Of a stretch of 50,020 nt of DNA, positions 36,745-45,479 are shown piece after piece. How positions within the stretch are numbered: position 1 is the stretch's first letter; each line of letters begins with the position of its first letter. A model generated the notes under the pieces. The model was not told the DNA's origin. It did no database searches and was given only the letters and a program-made list of their open reading frames with translations. Source of the stretch: Tropicimonas sp. IMCC6043 (GTDB lineage Bacteria > Pseudomonadota > Alphaproteobacteria > Rhodobacterales > Rhodobacteraceae); contig NZ_SELO01000027.1 in NCBI RefSeq assembly GCF_004146235.1, positions 1 through 50,020 of the forward strand. Reading direction: 5' to 3'. The position numbers were made by a program, and so were the translations under genes.

Positions 36745-36768
36745 CCGGCGAAGCAAGGAGAACACACG

Positions 36769-37158
36769 ATGCGTATCACACAAGGCTGCTTCTCGTTCCT
36801 GCCCGATCTCGACGATGTCCAGATCACCGCGCAGGTGGAATACTGCCTCGGGAACGAATGGGCGATCGGGGTGGAATTCACCGACGACCCGCATCCGCGC
36901 AACACCTACTGGGAGATGTGGGGCAACCCGATGTTCGACCTGCGCGACGCAAAGGGGGTGATGATGGAGCTTGATGCGTGCCGCAACGCGCATCCGGACG
37001 CCTATATCCGACTCATCGCCTTCGACGACACCCGCGGCGTGGAATCGGTGAAGATGTCCTTCATCGTCAACCGCCCGAAGGAGGAGCCCCGCATCCACAT
37101 GCAGCGCACCGACTTCGTGGGCCGTTCGCAGAAATACGCCTGGGACGTGCGGGGCTGA
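36769..37158 (+). CDS. cbbS: RuBisCO small subunit, red type
   Basis: 129 residues: [30 protein letters not shown]-like [29 protein letters not shown], then the long C-terminal extension [20 protein letters not shown] that forms the central beta-barrel found only in red-type small subunits. It starts 24 bases after cbbL with an AAGGAGAACACACG ribosome binding site. L8S8 assembly with CbbL is expected. Confidence 0.97.
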   Translation: MRITQGCFSFLPDLDDVQITAQVEYCLGNEWAIGVEFTDDPHPRNTYWEMWGNPMFDLRDAKGVMMELDACRNAHPDAYIRLIAFDDTRGVESVKMSFIVNRPKEEPRIHMQRTDFVGRSQKYAWDVRG

Positions 37159-37166
37159 GGCCCGCC

Positions 37167-37223
37167 GGGCGGCGCCTCCCTCGCCGCCCGCCCCTGGCAA
37201 GGCGGCCCGCCGCGGCGGGCCGC
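37167..37223 (+). promoter_or_regulatory. Two tandem hairpins downstream of cbbS
   Basis: The first hairpin pairs GGGCGGCG (37167-37174) with CGCCGCCC (37182-37189). The second is a 22-bp perfect palindrome of GCGGCCCGCC-GC-GGCGGGCCGC type at 37202-37223. Neither has a T-run. They fill the 97-base gap to cbbX and probably protect the abundant cbbLS message or lower expression of the following genes. Confidence 0.6.
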
Positions 37224-37255
37224 GTCACCGAAACGAGAGCGAAGGATAGCGCGCG

Positions 37256-38203
37256 ATGACAACCGAAGCCGAGATCGAAACCGCCCCGGAGCGCCCCAAG
37301 ACCGTCGATCTCGCCGCCGAGTATGAATCCTCGGGCGTCGCCGAGGTATTGCGCGAGCTCGACGAGAACCTGATCGGGCTGGCGCCGGTGAAGCAGCGCA
37401 TCCGCGAGACCGCGGCGCTCCTGCTGGTGGACCGTGCCCGGCGCGAGATGGGTCTCGCCCACGAGACGCCGACGCTGCACATGTCCTTCACCGGCAATCC
37501 CGGCACTGGCAAGACGACGCTGGCGCGGATGATGGCCGGCCTGCTCCATCGGCTCGGCTATGTCCGCAAGGGGCACCTGGTGACGGTGACGCGCGACGAC
37601 CTCGTCGGCCAGTATATCGGGCACACCGCTCCGAAGACCAAGGAAGTGCTCAAGAAGGCGATGGGGGGTGTTCTTTTCATCGACGAAGCCTATTACCTCT
37701 ACAAGCCCGATAACGAGCGCGACTATGGACAGGAGGCGATCGAGATCCTGTTGCAGGTGATGGAGAACAACCGAGACGACCTCGTCGTGATCATGGCCGG
37801 CTATGCCGACCGGATGGACAAGTTCTTTGCTGCCAATCCGGGGTTCCGGTCGCGGATCGCGCATCATATCGACTTTCCCGACTATACCGACGCCGAGCTT
37901 TTGAAGATTGCCGAGGTGATGCTCCGGGACCAGAATTACCGGCTCGACGACGATGCCCGGCAGGCGATGGCGGAATATGTCGCGCTGCGCCGCCAGCAGC
38001 CGCATTTCGCCAATGCCCGGTCGATGCGCAACGCGCTCGACCGCGCGCGCCTGAGGCAGGCCAACCGGCTCTTCAACGAGGCGAACGGCCCGCTCGACGC
38101 CGAGGCGCTCTCCACGATCACCGATCCAGACATCCGCGCCAGCCGCGTCTTCCGCGGCGGGCTCGACATCGACCGCCGTACCGAGAAGGGAACCGCAGAA
38201 TGA
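37256..38203 (+). CDS. cbbX: Red-type RuBisCO activase (AAA+ ATPase)
   Basis: 315 residues. Walker [12 protein letters not shown] at residues 80-90, the pore-loop region [14 protein letters not shown] near 118, Walker [14 protein letters not shown] near 140, and a sensor-like [16 protein letters not shown]. CbbX hexamers pull the C-terminus of red-type CbbL to release inhibitory sugar phosphates, using ATP and stimulated by RuBP. The start has GAGAGCGAAGGATAGCGCGCG ahead, a weaker ribosome binding site than cbbS. The stop overlaps the next gene by ATGA. Confidence 0.97.
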   Translation: MTTEAEIETAPERPKTVDLAAEYESSGVAEVLRELDENLIGLAPVKQRIRETAALLLVDRARREMGLAHETPTLHMSFTGNPGTGKTTLARMMAGLLHRLGYVRKGHLVTVTRDDLVGQYIGHTAPKTKEVLKKAMGGVLFIDEAYYLYKPDNERDYGQEAIEILLQVMENNRDDLVVIMAGYADRMDKFFAANPGFRSRIAHHIDFPDYTDAELLKIAEVMLRDQNYRLDDDARQAMAEYVALRRQQPHFANARSMRNALDRARLRQANRLFNEANGPLDAEALSTITDPDIRASRVFRGGLDIDRRTEKGTAE

Positions 38204-38898
38204 GTTTCGATCGCTCCATCAAGATCGCCCCGTCGATCCTCTCCGCCGATTTCGCCGATTTCGGCCGCGAGATCCAGGCCATCGAGGCGCAGGGCGCCGA
38301 CTGGGTCCATATCGACGTGATGGACGGCCACTTCGTCCCCAACCTCACCTTCGGCCCGCCTGCCGTGAGGGCGTTCCGTCCCCATGTGACCACCTTCATG
38401 GATGTTCACCTGATGATCGCGCCGGTCGATCCCTATATCGACGCCTATGCCGAGGCTGGCGCAGACATGCTGACCGCCCATGTCGAGGCCGGCCCGCACA
38501 TCCACCGCACGCTTCAGGCAATCCGGGGCGCCGGCATGAAGGCCGGCGTGGCGCTCAACCCCGGCACGCCGGTCGAGACGGTCGAGCCGCTGATCGACAT
38601 GGTCGACATGGTGCTTGTGATGACGGTCAATCCCGGCTTCGGCGGGCAGAAGTTCATCCATTCCCAGCTCGAGAAGATCCGCCGGGTGCGGAGCATGATC
38701 GGCGACCGCCCGATCCATATCCAGATCGACGGCGGCTGCGATCCGTCCACGGCGCCGCTGGTGGCCGAAGCCGGCGCGGATGTGCTGGTCGCGGGCTCGG
38801 CGGTGTTCAAAGACGGCTCGGTCGACAGCCCCTCGGTCTACGGCGCGAATATCCGCGCCATCCGCGCCGCCGCCGAGGGCGCGCGCGACGCCGCCTGA
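38200..38898 (+). CDS. cbbE: Ribulose-phosphate 3-epimerase
   Basis: 232 residues: [14 protein letters not shown] near residue 9 (Ser, Asp), [19 protein letters not shown] near 36 with metal-binding His and Asp, [20 protein letters not shown] near 145 and [13 protein letters not shown] near 177. It interconverts Xu5P and Ru5P, supplying the substrate of phosphoribulokinase. Translationally coupled to cbbX by a four-base overlap. Confidence 0.97.
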   Translation: MSFDRSIKIAPSILSADFADFGREIQAIEAQGADWVHIDVMDGHFVPNLTFGPPAVRAFRPHVTTFMDVHLMIAPVDPYIDAYAEAGADMLTAHVEAGPHIHRTLQAIRGAGMKAGVALNPGTPVETVEPLIDMVDMVLVMTVNPGFGGQKFIHSQLEKIRRVRSMIGDRPIHIQIDGGCDPSTAPLVAEAGADVLVAGSAVFKDGSVDSPSVYGANIRAIRAAAEGARDAA

Positions 38899-38908
38899 GG
38901 CCGGCGCG

Positions 38909-39598
38909 ATGCGGCTTCAGGGGCTGGTCTTCGACGTCGACGGCACGCTTGCCGAGACCGAGGAGACCCACCGGATCGCCTTCAACGAGACCTTCGCCGC
39001 CGCGGGTCTCGGCTGGCACTGGAGCCGCGAGGACTATTTCGCGCTGATCCAGACCACCGGCGGCAAGGAACGGATGCGGCGGCATCGCGACGATCTCGGC
39101 CAGAGCCGGCCCGACAATGACACCATCGCGGCGCTGCATGCCGAGAAGACCGGGCGATACGCGGCGCTGCTGGGCGCGGGCGGGCTGTCGCTTCGCCCCG
39201 GCGTCGCTGCTTTGGTCGAGGGCGCGCGCCGGGCGGGGCTCAAACTCGCGGTTGCCACGACCACGAACCGGCCGAATGTCGACACGCTCTGCCGCGCCTG
39301 CTGGAACGCGCCGGCCGAAGACGTTTTCGACGTGATCGCCGCCGGCGACGAGGTGGCCCACAAGAAGCCGGCGGCGGATGTCTACGAGCTTGCGCTCGCT
39401 CGGCTCGGCCTGCCGGCGGCGTCCTGCATCGCCTTCGAGGACAGCGAGAACGGCGTCCGCGCCGCCCGCGCCGCCGGGCTCCGCGTGCTCGCCACGCCCT
39501 CGATCTACACGCGCGACGACGACTTTTCGGCCAGCACCTGGCGGCGGGAAACGTTGGAGCGCCGCCACCTGCCGGAGGACCTCGCCGCCGTGGCGTGA
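38909..39598 (+). CDS. cbbY: HAD phosphatase CbbY (xylulose-1,5-bisphosphatase)
   Basis: 229 residues from the ATG at 38909 (MRLQGLVFDVDGTLAETEETH). The HAD nucleophile motif is DVDGT, then VATTTNRPNV (Thr), and HKKPAADVYELAL (Lys) with FEDSENGVRAARAAG (acidic motif IV). CbbY removes the RuBisCO inhibitor xylulose 1,5-bisphosphate, complementing CbbX. It lies 10 bases after cbbE and is the last gene of the operon; no clear terminator is visible. Confidence 0.93.
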   Translation: MRLQGLVFDVDGTLAETEETHRIAFNETFAAAGLGWHWSREDYFALIQTTGGKERMRRHRDDLGQSRPDNDTIAALHAEKTGRYAALLGAGGLSLRPGVAALVEGARRAGLKLAVATTTNRPNVDTLCRACWNAPAEDVFDVIAAGDEVAHKKPAADVYELALARLGLPAASCIAFEDSENGVRAARAAGLRVLATPSIYTRDDDFSASTWRRETLERRHLPEDLAAVA

Positions 39599-39705
39599 CG
39601 CCGAACGGCCGCGCGGAGCGGCATCCGGGCAGCGCGACGCGGCGGCATGTCCGCGCCCCGCGAGTCGCTCTTCTCATTTCCCGCCGAACCAGTATTTTGC
39701 GCCAC

Positions 39706-41046
39706 ATGGTTCGACAGCTTGTCCCGATTTCCGCACTCCTTCTCGGCTCGGCGCTCCTGCTCTTCGCGGGTGGCATCCACGGCCTCATCCTGCCCGTCCG
39801 TGGCTCTGCCGAAGGATTCTCGGCGAGTTCGCTCGGCCTGATCGGCACCGGATGGGCGATCGGCTACGTGGCGGGTTGCCTCGTCGCGCCGCGGCTCGTC
39901 GGCGCGGTCGGGCATATCCGGACCTTCGGCGTCATGTGCGCCTTCGCGGCGGTGTCGATCCTGATCCAGGCGCTGATCGTCGCGCCCTGGGCGTGGATCC
40001 CGGTCCGGTCCATCTCCGGCTTCTGTTTCGCCGGCGCCGCGATGATCGTCGAATCCTGGCTCAACGACCGGGCGACACCGGGAACACGCGGCAAGATCTT
40101 CGGCGTCTACACTATGGTGAACCTTGCCGCGGTCACCGCCGGGCAGATGTCCGTGTCGCTCGGCGTCACTACGGATTTCACCTTCTTCGCGATCGGTGCG
40201 ATCGTCTATTGCATGGCGCTGGTGCCCACCGCGCTCTCGACCTCCGCCTCGCCCACGCCGCTGACCTCGGTCCGGCTCGACCCGCGGGCGCTGTGGCGCA
40301 ATTCGCCGGTGGCCGTGGTCGCGGTGTTCCTCGTCGGGATCTCGAACGCCTCCTTCGGCACGCTCTCGGCGGTCTATGCCGGCCGGGTCGGCCTCACCCT
40401 CACCGCCATCGCGCTCTTCGCCAGTATCCCCGTCCTCGCGGGCGCGCTGGCGCAGGTGCCGATCGGCTTTGCCAGCGACCGCATGGATCGCCGCAAGGCG
40501 CTCGTGGCCACCGCCGTGGTCGCGCTCACGGCCGATCTGTGCTTTGTCCTGCTCGCCCCCGAGAGCCGCGCCGCGAATCTCGCGCTTGTCGGACTGTTCG
40601 GTGCGGCGATCTTTGCCATGTATCCGATCATCGTCGCCCATGCGAATGACCACGCGCCCCCCGGCACGTCGATCCAGGTATCGGGCGGCCTGCTGATGGT
40701 CTTCGGTCTCGGATCGATTCTCGGTCCCCTGCTGGCCGGCATGATGATGACCCGGGTCGGCCCGCAGGGGCTGTTCCTGACCACCATCTGCGCGCATGTC
40801 CTGATCATCGGGTTCACGCTCTGGCGGATCTCCCGCAACGCCGCGGTGCCGGTGGACGAGAAGACCGCCTTCCAGGTCAGCATTCCCGCGCGGGCCGCGA
40901 CGCCGGAGACCGTGGCGCTGTCCGCCGGCGAGGACGAGGCGCAGCCGCTAGAGGTTCCCGAGGCGGACCCGGCCGGCACGGACGGGACTCCGGATGCGCC
41001 CGAAACGGAAGCAACCGCCCGACCCGAGTCCCGGTCGGACCCGTAG
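39706..41046 (+). CDS. MFS transporter (YcaD-like family)
   Basis: 446 residues from the ATG giving MVRQLVPISALLLGSALLLF. An upstream in-frame ATG at 39595 overlaps cbbY and adds an Arg-rich stretch with no membrane segment, so it is unlikely. The core has 12 hydrophobic segments, with GFSASSLGLIGTGWAIGYVAG, MIVESWLNDRATPGTRGKIFGVYTMVN and FASDRMDRRKALV as the usual MFS loop motifs. The C-terminal 60 residues are acidic, disordered and Pro/Ala-rich. There is no ribosome binding site, but TATTTT at 39693-39698 lies 7 bases before the ATG, which suggests a leaderless mRNA. Substrate unknown. Confidence 0.85.
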   Translation: MVRQLVPISALLLGSALLLFAGGIHGLILPVRGSAEGFSASSLGLIGTGWAIGYVAGCLVAPRLVGAVGHIRTFGVMCAFAAVSILIQALIVAPWAWIPVRSISGFCFAGAAMIVESWLNDRATPGTRGKIFGVYTMVNLAAVTAGQMSVSLGVTTDFTFFAIGAIVYCMALVPTALSTSASPTPLTSVRLDPRALWRNSPVAVVAVFLVGISNASFGTLSAVYAGRVGLTLTAIALFASIPVLAGALAQVPIGFASDRMDRRKALVATAVVALTADLCFVLLAPESRAANLALVGLFGAAIFAMYPIIVAHANDHAPPGTSIQVSGGLLMVFGLGSILGPLLAGMMMTRVGPQGLFLTTICAHVLIIGFTLWRISRNAAVPVDEKTAFQVSIPARAATPETVALSAGEDEAQPLEVPEADPAGTDGTPDAPETEATARPESRSDP

Positions 41047-41057
41047 CCCCGGCGCGA

Positions 41058-42020
41058 TCAGCGCTTGAGCTTCAGCCGCTCGAGCTCGGGCGTGATCGGA
41101 ATGTACTCCGCGTCATCTCCGGGTGGCAGGCGGAACGGCCCGTCCTGCCAGTCGGCCCGGGACCAGGCGGCCTTTGCCGCCTCAATCTTTTCCGGCGAGG
41201 AGGAGACGAAGTTCCACCAGATATAGCGCGGGCCGTTCAGCGTCTCGCCGCCCAGCGCCATGACGCGCGCGCCCTGCGGCCCGGCGCGCAGCGAGATCCG
41301 GTCGCCGGGGCGGAACACCATCATGCGGCCGGCCTCGAAGCTCTCGCCGGCGATCTCGATCGCCCCCTCGATGACATAGATGCCGCGGTCTTCGTGATCG
41401 TCGGGCAGCGGCAGATGCGCGCCCGGCGCAAGCGTCACGTCGGCATAGAAGATCTCGGACTGCATGGTAACGGGCGCCCGTTCGCCCCAGGCGGTGCCGA
41501 GGATGAGCCGTGCCTCCGCGCCGCCATCGCTCAGCATCGGCAGCGCCTCCTTGGCGTGATGCTCGAAATCGGGCGCCATGTCCTCCCGGTCCTCCGGCAA
41601 GGCTACCCAGGTCTGGATGCCGAAGAGCTTGTGGCGCGCCGCGCGGGTCTCCGCGCTGGTGCGCTCCGAATGGGTGACGCCGCTCCCCGCGAGCATCCAG
41701 TTGACCGCGCCGGGATGGATCATCTGATGCGTCCCGATGCTGTCGCGATGTTCGAACTCGCCCTGGAAAAGATAGGTGACGGTGCCGAGCCCGATATGCG
41801 GATGCGGGCGCACGTCGATGCCGCCCTCGGTGATGAACTCCGCCGGCCCAACCTGGTCGAAGAAGATGAAGGGCCCAACCATCTGCCGCTTCGGCGAGGG
41901 CAGCGCGCGCCGCACCTCGAAGCCGCCGATATCGCGGGCGCGCGGGATGATCATGGTCTCGATCGCGTCGAGCCCCGCTGCATTCGGGCAATCGGGGGCG
42001 AGGGTCGGGTTCCAGCTCAT
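41058..42020 (-). CDS. Pirin-family protein
   Basis: 320 residues. The bicupin pattern of pirin is clear: FIFFDQVGPAEF, RPHPHIGLGTVTYLFQGEFEHRDS (His/Glu iron-site motif) near residue 73, HQMIHPGAVNWMLAGSGVTHSER near 97-118, and a second cupin with LPDDHEDRGIYVIEGAIEIAG near 205. An upstream open frame extends further but the ATG at 42020 is followed by the family's start and has AGAGGACCACATGCC before it. Bacterial pirins often have quercetinase activity; the role here is unknown. It is convergent with the MFS gene. Confidence 0.9.
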   Translation of the reverse strand: MSWNPTLAPDCPNAAGLDAIETMIIPRARDIGGFEVRRALPSPKRQMVGPFIFFDQVGPAEFITEGGIDVRPHPHIGLGTVTYLFQGEFEHRDSIGTHQMIHPGAVNWMLAGSGVTHSERTSAETRAARHKLFGIQTWVALPEDREDMAPDFEHHAKEALPMLSDGGAEARLILGTAWGERAPVTMQSEIFYADVTLAPGAHLPLPDDHEDRGIYVIEGAIEIAGESFEAGRMMVFRPGDRISLRAGPQGARVMALGGETLNGPRYIWWNFVSSSPEKIEAAKAAWSRADWQDGPFRLPPGDDAEYIPITPELERLKLKR

Positions 42021-42467
42021 GGCATGTGGTCCTCTGGCTCGGGCCCGGAGCAGGGGCGCACCGTGGCCGGGGGCTGTGGCGTTTCCGCCTGCCGCGGGAC
42101 CGGGAGCATCGTCCCGATCCGGTCGATCATTTTGCGGGTCTCTCGAGTCCCGTTCGCTTCGTTCGTATGGAATGTGGTGTCGCGGAGGGGCAAAGGCAAC
42201 TGGGGCGCGCCAGCCCGACGCCCCCGCGCCTCTCCGTTGAAACGGCAAGAGTCCCTCTGTCCGGATGATTCGCCGCTCCGGAACCGACCGCCTCCGCGAA
42301 AACGGCCCGGTGGCGACCCCGACTGCGCCATAATCTATTCCGGAGGCTTCCGAAGACTTTCGCCGGCACATTGTCAAACAACGTTGTTTCCGGCTGATTG
42401 GTCCCGCGGACTCTTGCAGGTTCCGACTTGTTCCACCATTTTCAGGAGGGACGATTGAGGGGACAGT
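42021..42467. other. Intergenic region before the integrase; probable element boundary
   Basis: 447 bases without a convincing gene. It includes the promoter regions of pirin (minus) and integrase (plus) and a 14-bp perfect palindrome at 42376-42389. The last 100 bases are less GC-rich than the neighbours. No complete tRNA was found. I could not find a matching direct repeat at the other end of the element, so the attachment site is not defined. Confidence 0.5.
42376..42389. promoter_or_regulatory. 14-bp perfect palindrome upstream of the integrase
   Basis: AAACAACGTTGTTT is its own complement and starts 92 bases before the integrase start codon, in an AT-richer spot. It may be an operator for the element's control of integrase or for a host regulator of pirin; this is inference. 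Confidence 0.4.
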
Positions 42468-43664
42468 ATGACCACCGACACGCTAGCGAAGCCCAAGGCC
42501 CTGACCGCAGCTTTCGTCAAATTGGTCACCGAACCCGGAAAGTATCACGATGGCAAGGGAACCGGGTTGTTCCTGTTGGTGAAGCCGACGGGTGGGCGGT
42601 TCTGGCTTCAGCGCATCACCATTCGCGGCAAGCGCCGGGAACTTGGCCTTGGCAGCCCGCCCGTCGTCACTCTGGCCGAGGCCCGCGAACAGGCGCTGGA
42701 AAACAAGCGGATGGTACGCAGCGGCGGCGATCCGTTGCGGGAGAAGCGCCGAGCGAAAGCCGTCCTGACCTTCGAAGAGGCCGCCCGCAAGACTCATGCC
42801 GAGCTTTCTCCGACCTGGAAGAATCCGAAAGACCGGGCGGCGTTCCTGTCCACGTTGGAAACATACATCTTCCCGCATTTCGGATCGGTGCCTTTGCCAG
42901 ACGTCACCAGCGCGGACATCAGGCAAGCCATCCTCGCGGCGAGGGAGAAGGTGCCGCATGTCGCGCGGAAATTGGTCTACCGGGTTTCGTATGTGTTCAA
43001 GTGGGGGATTGCCGAAGGCATGTGTTCCGGCAATCCCTCCACGGCCGACGCGCTCGCGTTGCCTCAGGTGGAGCGGAAGCCCAAACACCGCAAGGCGCTC
43101 GCCTACTCCGAGGTTGCCGGATGCATCGAGACGGTTCACGCATCGAAGGCGTGGACGGCGACCAAGCTGTCGATAGAGTTCCTTATCCTGACGGCGAGTC
43201 GGTCAGGAGAAGTGCGGATGGCACATTGGGATGAAATCGACATGGACACGGCGACCTGGGAAGTCCCTGCCGAGCGGATGAAGATGCAGCGGCCGCACCG
43301 CGTCCCGCTGTCAGGCCGCGCGATGGAAATCCTCGGGGAAGCGGCGAAGCTCCGGGACGGCTCCGGCCTCGTGTTCCCGAGCGTGCGCGGCAAGGCGCTC
43401 TCCGACATGACGCTGTCCAAGCTGGTGAAGGAACTCGGCTTCGACGCCGACATTCACGGCTTCCGCACGTCCTTCCGGACGTGGGCACAGGAACGGACGA
43501 ATTACCCCCGCGAGGTCGCCGAAGCCGCGCTGGCTCACAAGACCGGCGATGCTGTGGAGCAAGCCTATGCCCGCTCCGACGTGTTCGAGAAACGGCGGAA
43601 TATGATGGAGAGTTGGGCGGCGTTTCTATCCGAATCGGACGCGAAGGTTACGAGGATTGGCTGA
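42468..43664 (+). CDS. int: Tyrosine recombinase (P4-type integrase with arm-binding N-terminal domain)
   Basis: 398 residues, the P4-integrase length. The N-terminal DUF4102-like arm-binding region (KYHDGKGTGLFLLVKPTGGRFWLQRITI, then ELGLGSPPVVTLAEARE) is followed by a SAM-like core-binding domain. The catalytic domain shows Arg in TASRSGEVRMAHWDEI, His-X2-Arg in HGFRTSFRTW, His in ALAHKTG and the nucleophile Tyr in EQAYARSDVF. All active-site residues are present, so the enzyme should be active. The start has GAGGGGACAGT in front. It catalyses site-specific integration and excision of the element. Confidence 0.95.
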   Translation: MTTDTLAKPKALTAAFVKLVTEPGKYHDGKGTGLFLLVKPTGGRFWLQRITIRGKRRELGLGSPPVVTLAEAREQALENKRMVRSGGDPLREKRRAKAVLTFEEAARKTHAELSPTWKNPKDRAAFLSTLETYIFPHFGSVPLPDVTSADIRQAILAAREKVPHVARKLVYRVSYVFKWGIAEGMCSGNPSTADALALPQVERKPKHRKALAYSEVAGCIETVHASKAWTATKLSIEFLILTASRSGEVRMAHWDEIDMDTATWEVPAERMKMQRPHRVPLSGRAMEILGEAAKLRDGSGLVFPSVRGKALSDMTLSKLVKELGFDADIHGFRTSFRTWAQERTNYPREVAEAALAHKTGDAVEQAYARSDVFEKRRNMMESWAAFLSESDAKVTRIG

Positions 43665-44007
43665 CCCTGTCCGCGACGGGAGTGCAGAATTCCCACACCG
43701 GCAAGTCACCAATGCCGCGCAAAAAACGCAATCCTCACAACATGTTGGCGGTCCTAAAACGGCACAATCCAGCATATGGAATTCGCCTGCGCCCCCCACG
43801 TCATATCCCCAATTTTATACATTTTGACCCGCATCGGGCCGGACTCTACAGTTTGCGCACGCCTAGGAACGTGCCCCTAGATGTGCCCCCCAGCGGCTTT
43901 GCCGAGCCGCCAAGGGGCAGGTGGACTGAAAGGATTCCCGTCCACCTCCAGACTGGCACTCAATTCGACCGCCCGCAACCATTCCGGGCGGACAGCTGGA
44001 GATGTTA
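43665..44007. other. AT-richer gap between integrase and the AlpA-like gene
   Basis: 343 bases with no convincing gene. The part 43715-43830 is clearly less GC-rich than the surroundings and has AATTTTATACATTTTGAC, a reasonable promoter region for the element's operon. A hairpin GCGGCT-TTGCCG-AGCCGC with flanking CCCC/AGGGG pairs is at about 43888-43916. This gap could hold early promoters and binding sites for the AlpA-like protein. Confidence 0.45.
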
Positions 44008-44232
44008 ATGACGTCGAACACTGCTCAACCGCACGACCGCTTCCAACGCCGACCGATGGTCGAAGAAATGACCGGCCTCTCCCGGTCCTCCATCTACGCC
44101 AAGATGGACCCGCGCAGCCCGCACTTTGACCCCGAGTTCCCGACACCGGTCCGGCTCGGCAAGCGTGCGGTCGCATGGCGCGAAAGCGACATCATTGCCT
44201 GGATGAACGGTCGCGAGAGCACGGGTGCTTAG
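44008..44232 (+). CDS. AlpA-family HTH regulator/excisionase
   Basis: 74 residues. The ATG at 44008 has GGAG at a 6-base spacing. The AlpA pattern is seen as VEEMTGLSRSSIYAKM (HTH) followed by FPTPVRLGKRAVAWRESDIIAWMNGR. In P4-like elements AlpA activates or controls the integrase and directs excision. It begins the replication-gene operon and is followed immediately by a GTG-start gene. Confidence 0.88.
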   Translation: MTSNTAQPHDRFQRRPMVEEMTGLSRSSIYAKMDPRSPHFDPEFPTPVRLGKRAVAWRESDIIAWMNGRESTGA

Positions 44233-44601
44233 GTGGCTTTCCTGAGCCCGTTGCTCCAGGTCTCTCCGTTCGCCAGCGACGGCGGCGAACTGATTGGCCG
44301 CGACCCGCGCGAGATCCCGGCCGTTAACTGGATCGGCCAGCCCCTTCTGGTCGGCCTCAAGGCCATCCGGGCGAAATGCCTCGATTGCGCCATGGACGCG
44401 AAAAAGGTGCGAAAATGCTCCCGGACCGATTGCCCGCTCTGGCCTCTGCGCATGGGCACCGTGCCGAAGGGGTTCAATCTGGCGCGTCAGGGCGCCGGAA
44501 ATTCCGGACCCGCTTGCACGGGTATCGCCATGCCCGGCGCTGTCGAGGCTGACGAAAATCCCGCCTGTGCGGCCGTAAACGATGGGGAGCGCGCAATATG
44601 A
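44233..44601 (+). CDS. Cys-rich (putative zinc-binding) element protein
   Basis: 122 residues beginning at GTG (VAFLSPLLQ) directly after the stop of the AlpA-like gene, with no classical ribosome binding site, so translation probably depends on termination/reinitiation. The central LKAIRAKCLDCAMDAKKVRKCSRTDCPLWPLRMG has a Cys-X2-Cys ... Cys-X4-Cys pattern, seen in proteins next to AlpA and primase genes of satellite elements. A DNA-binding role is probable but not shown. The stop overlaps the primase start by ATGA. Confidence 0.6.
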   Translation: MAFLSPLLQVSPFASDGGELIGRDPREIPAVNWIGQPLLVGLKAIRAKCLDCAMDAKKVRKCSRTDCPLWPLRMGTVPKGFNLARQGAGNSGPACTGIAMPGAVEADENPACAAVNDGERAI

Positions 44602-45479
44602 CGGACGCTTCTTCCATCACCCGCACGCTCGGCGGCAAGTGGCATGGCCGCTACGGCACAGCGCCCTGTCCCGTTTGCCAACCGGAAGGCCGGAGAGATC
44701 AGGACGCCCTCACGCTTGCCGATGGCGGCAACGGGCGGCTGCTGGCCCATTGCAAGAAGTCCGGCTGCGACTTCACGGACATCCTGGCAGCCGCAAGTGT
44801 CGCCGGCTGCGGCTACGCGCCCCCGGACCAGCTTGTCATCGCGCAGCGCGAGGCTGAGCACCGGGCCGAGGCCGAGAAGCGCCAGCGGCAGGCCCTCGCC
44901 CTGTGGCGGGAGGCCCGGCCCATCGGCGGCACGGTCGCGGAGCGCTACCTGCGGGGCCGCGGAATCACCTGCGACCTGCCCGAGAGCCTGCGCTTCCATC
45001 CGGCCTGCTGGCACCCGAGCGCCAAGCGCTTTCCGGCGTTGGTGGCGCGGGTGGACGGGGCCGAGCGCTTCGCGGTTCATCGGACTTACCTTCGGGACGA
45101 CGGCAGCGGCAAAGCCCAGATCGAGCCTGCAAAGGCGATGCTGGGGACCGTCGCCGGCGGCGCCGTGCGACTCACTGAGGCGCAGGGTTCTCTGGCGGTA
45201 GCTGAGGGCATAGAAACGGCCCTGAGCCTCACTTTCGGTCTCCTGCGCGCGCCTGCGGCCATCTGGGCGGCGCTCTCCACTTCCGGGATGCGGGCGGTGC
45301 AGCTTCCGCCCGAACCCGGACGGCTGACCATCGCGCCCGATGGCGATGACGCGGGCCGCAATGCCGCGATTGCCCCGGCCGAACGGGCGCACGCGCTCGG
45401 CTGGCAGGTCTCGCTCCTGCCTGCCCCCAAGGGATGCGACTGGAACGATGTCCTGACCATGAAGGGGAACGCCGCATGA
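44598..45479 (+). CDS. Toprim-domain primase of the element
   Basis: 293 residues. The N-terminal zinc finger has CPVC at residues 24-27 and CKKSGC at 52-57. A middle region has RPIGGTVAERYLRGRGITCDLPESLRFHP, typical of DUF7146/P4-alpha primase-like proteins. The C-terminal Toprim part has VAEGIETALSLT (catalytic Glu) and APDGDDAGRNAA (Asp-X-Asp). It makes primers for replication of the excised element, together with the DUF3987 protein. Starts and stops overlap both neighbours (ATGA), giving a tightly coupled unit. Confidence 0.85.
   Translation: MTDASSITRTLGGKWHGRYGTAPCPVCQPEGRRDQDALTLADGGNGRLLAHCKKSGCDFTDILAAASVAGCGYAPPDQLVIAQREAEHRAEAEKRQRQALALWREARPIGGTVAERYLRGRGITCDLPESLRFHPACWHPSAKRFPALVARVDGAERFAVHRTYLRDDGSGKAQIEPAKAMLGTVAGGAVRLTEAQGSLAVAEGIETALSLTFGLLRAPAAIWAALSTSGMRAVQLPPEPGRLTIAPDGDDAGRNAAIAPAERAHALGWQVSLLPAPKGCDWNDVLTMKGNAA

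Noticed and set aside
42420-42433. GTTC-CGACTT-GTTC upstream of the integrase, similar to a LexA box
   Set aside because: The spacer is 6 bases, not the 7 needed for the alphaproteobacterial LexA box, and it does not overlap a clear promoter.
42411-42438. GGTTCCGACTTGTTCCACCA, resembling a tRNA 3' end (integration target)
   Set aside because: The T-arm bases on either side of the loop do not pair and no acceptor or anticodon arm is found upstream.
43877-44176. A 99-codon minus-strand frame opposite the AlpA-like gene
   Set aside because: No ribosome binding site or family feature, and it overlaps the well-supported AlpA-like gene.
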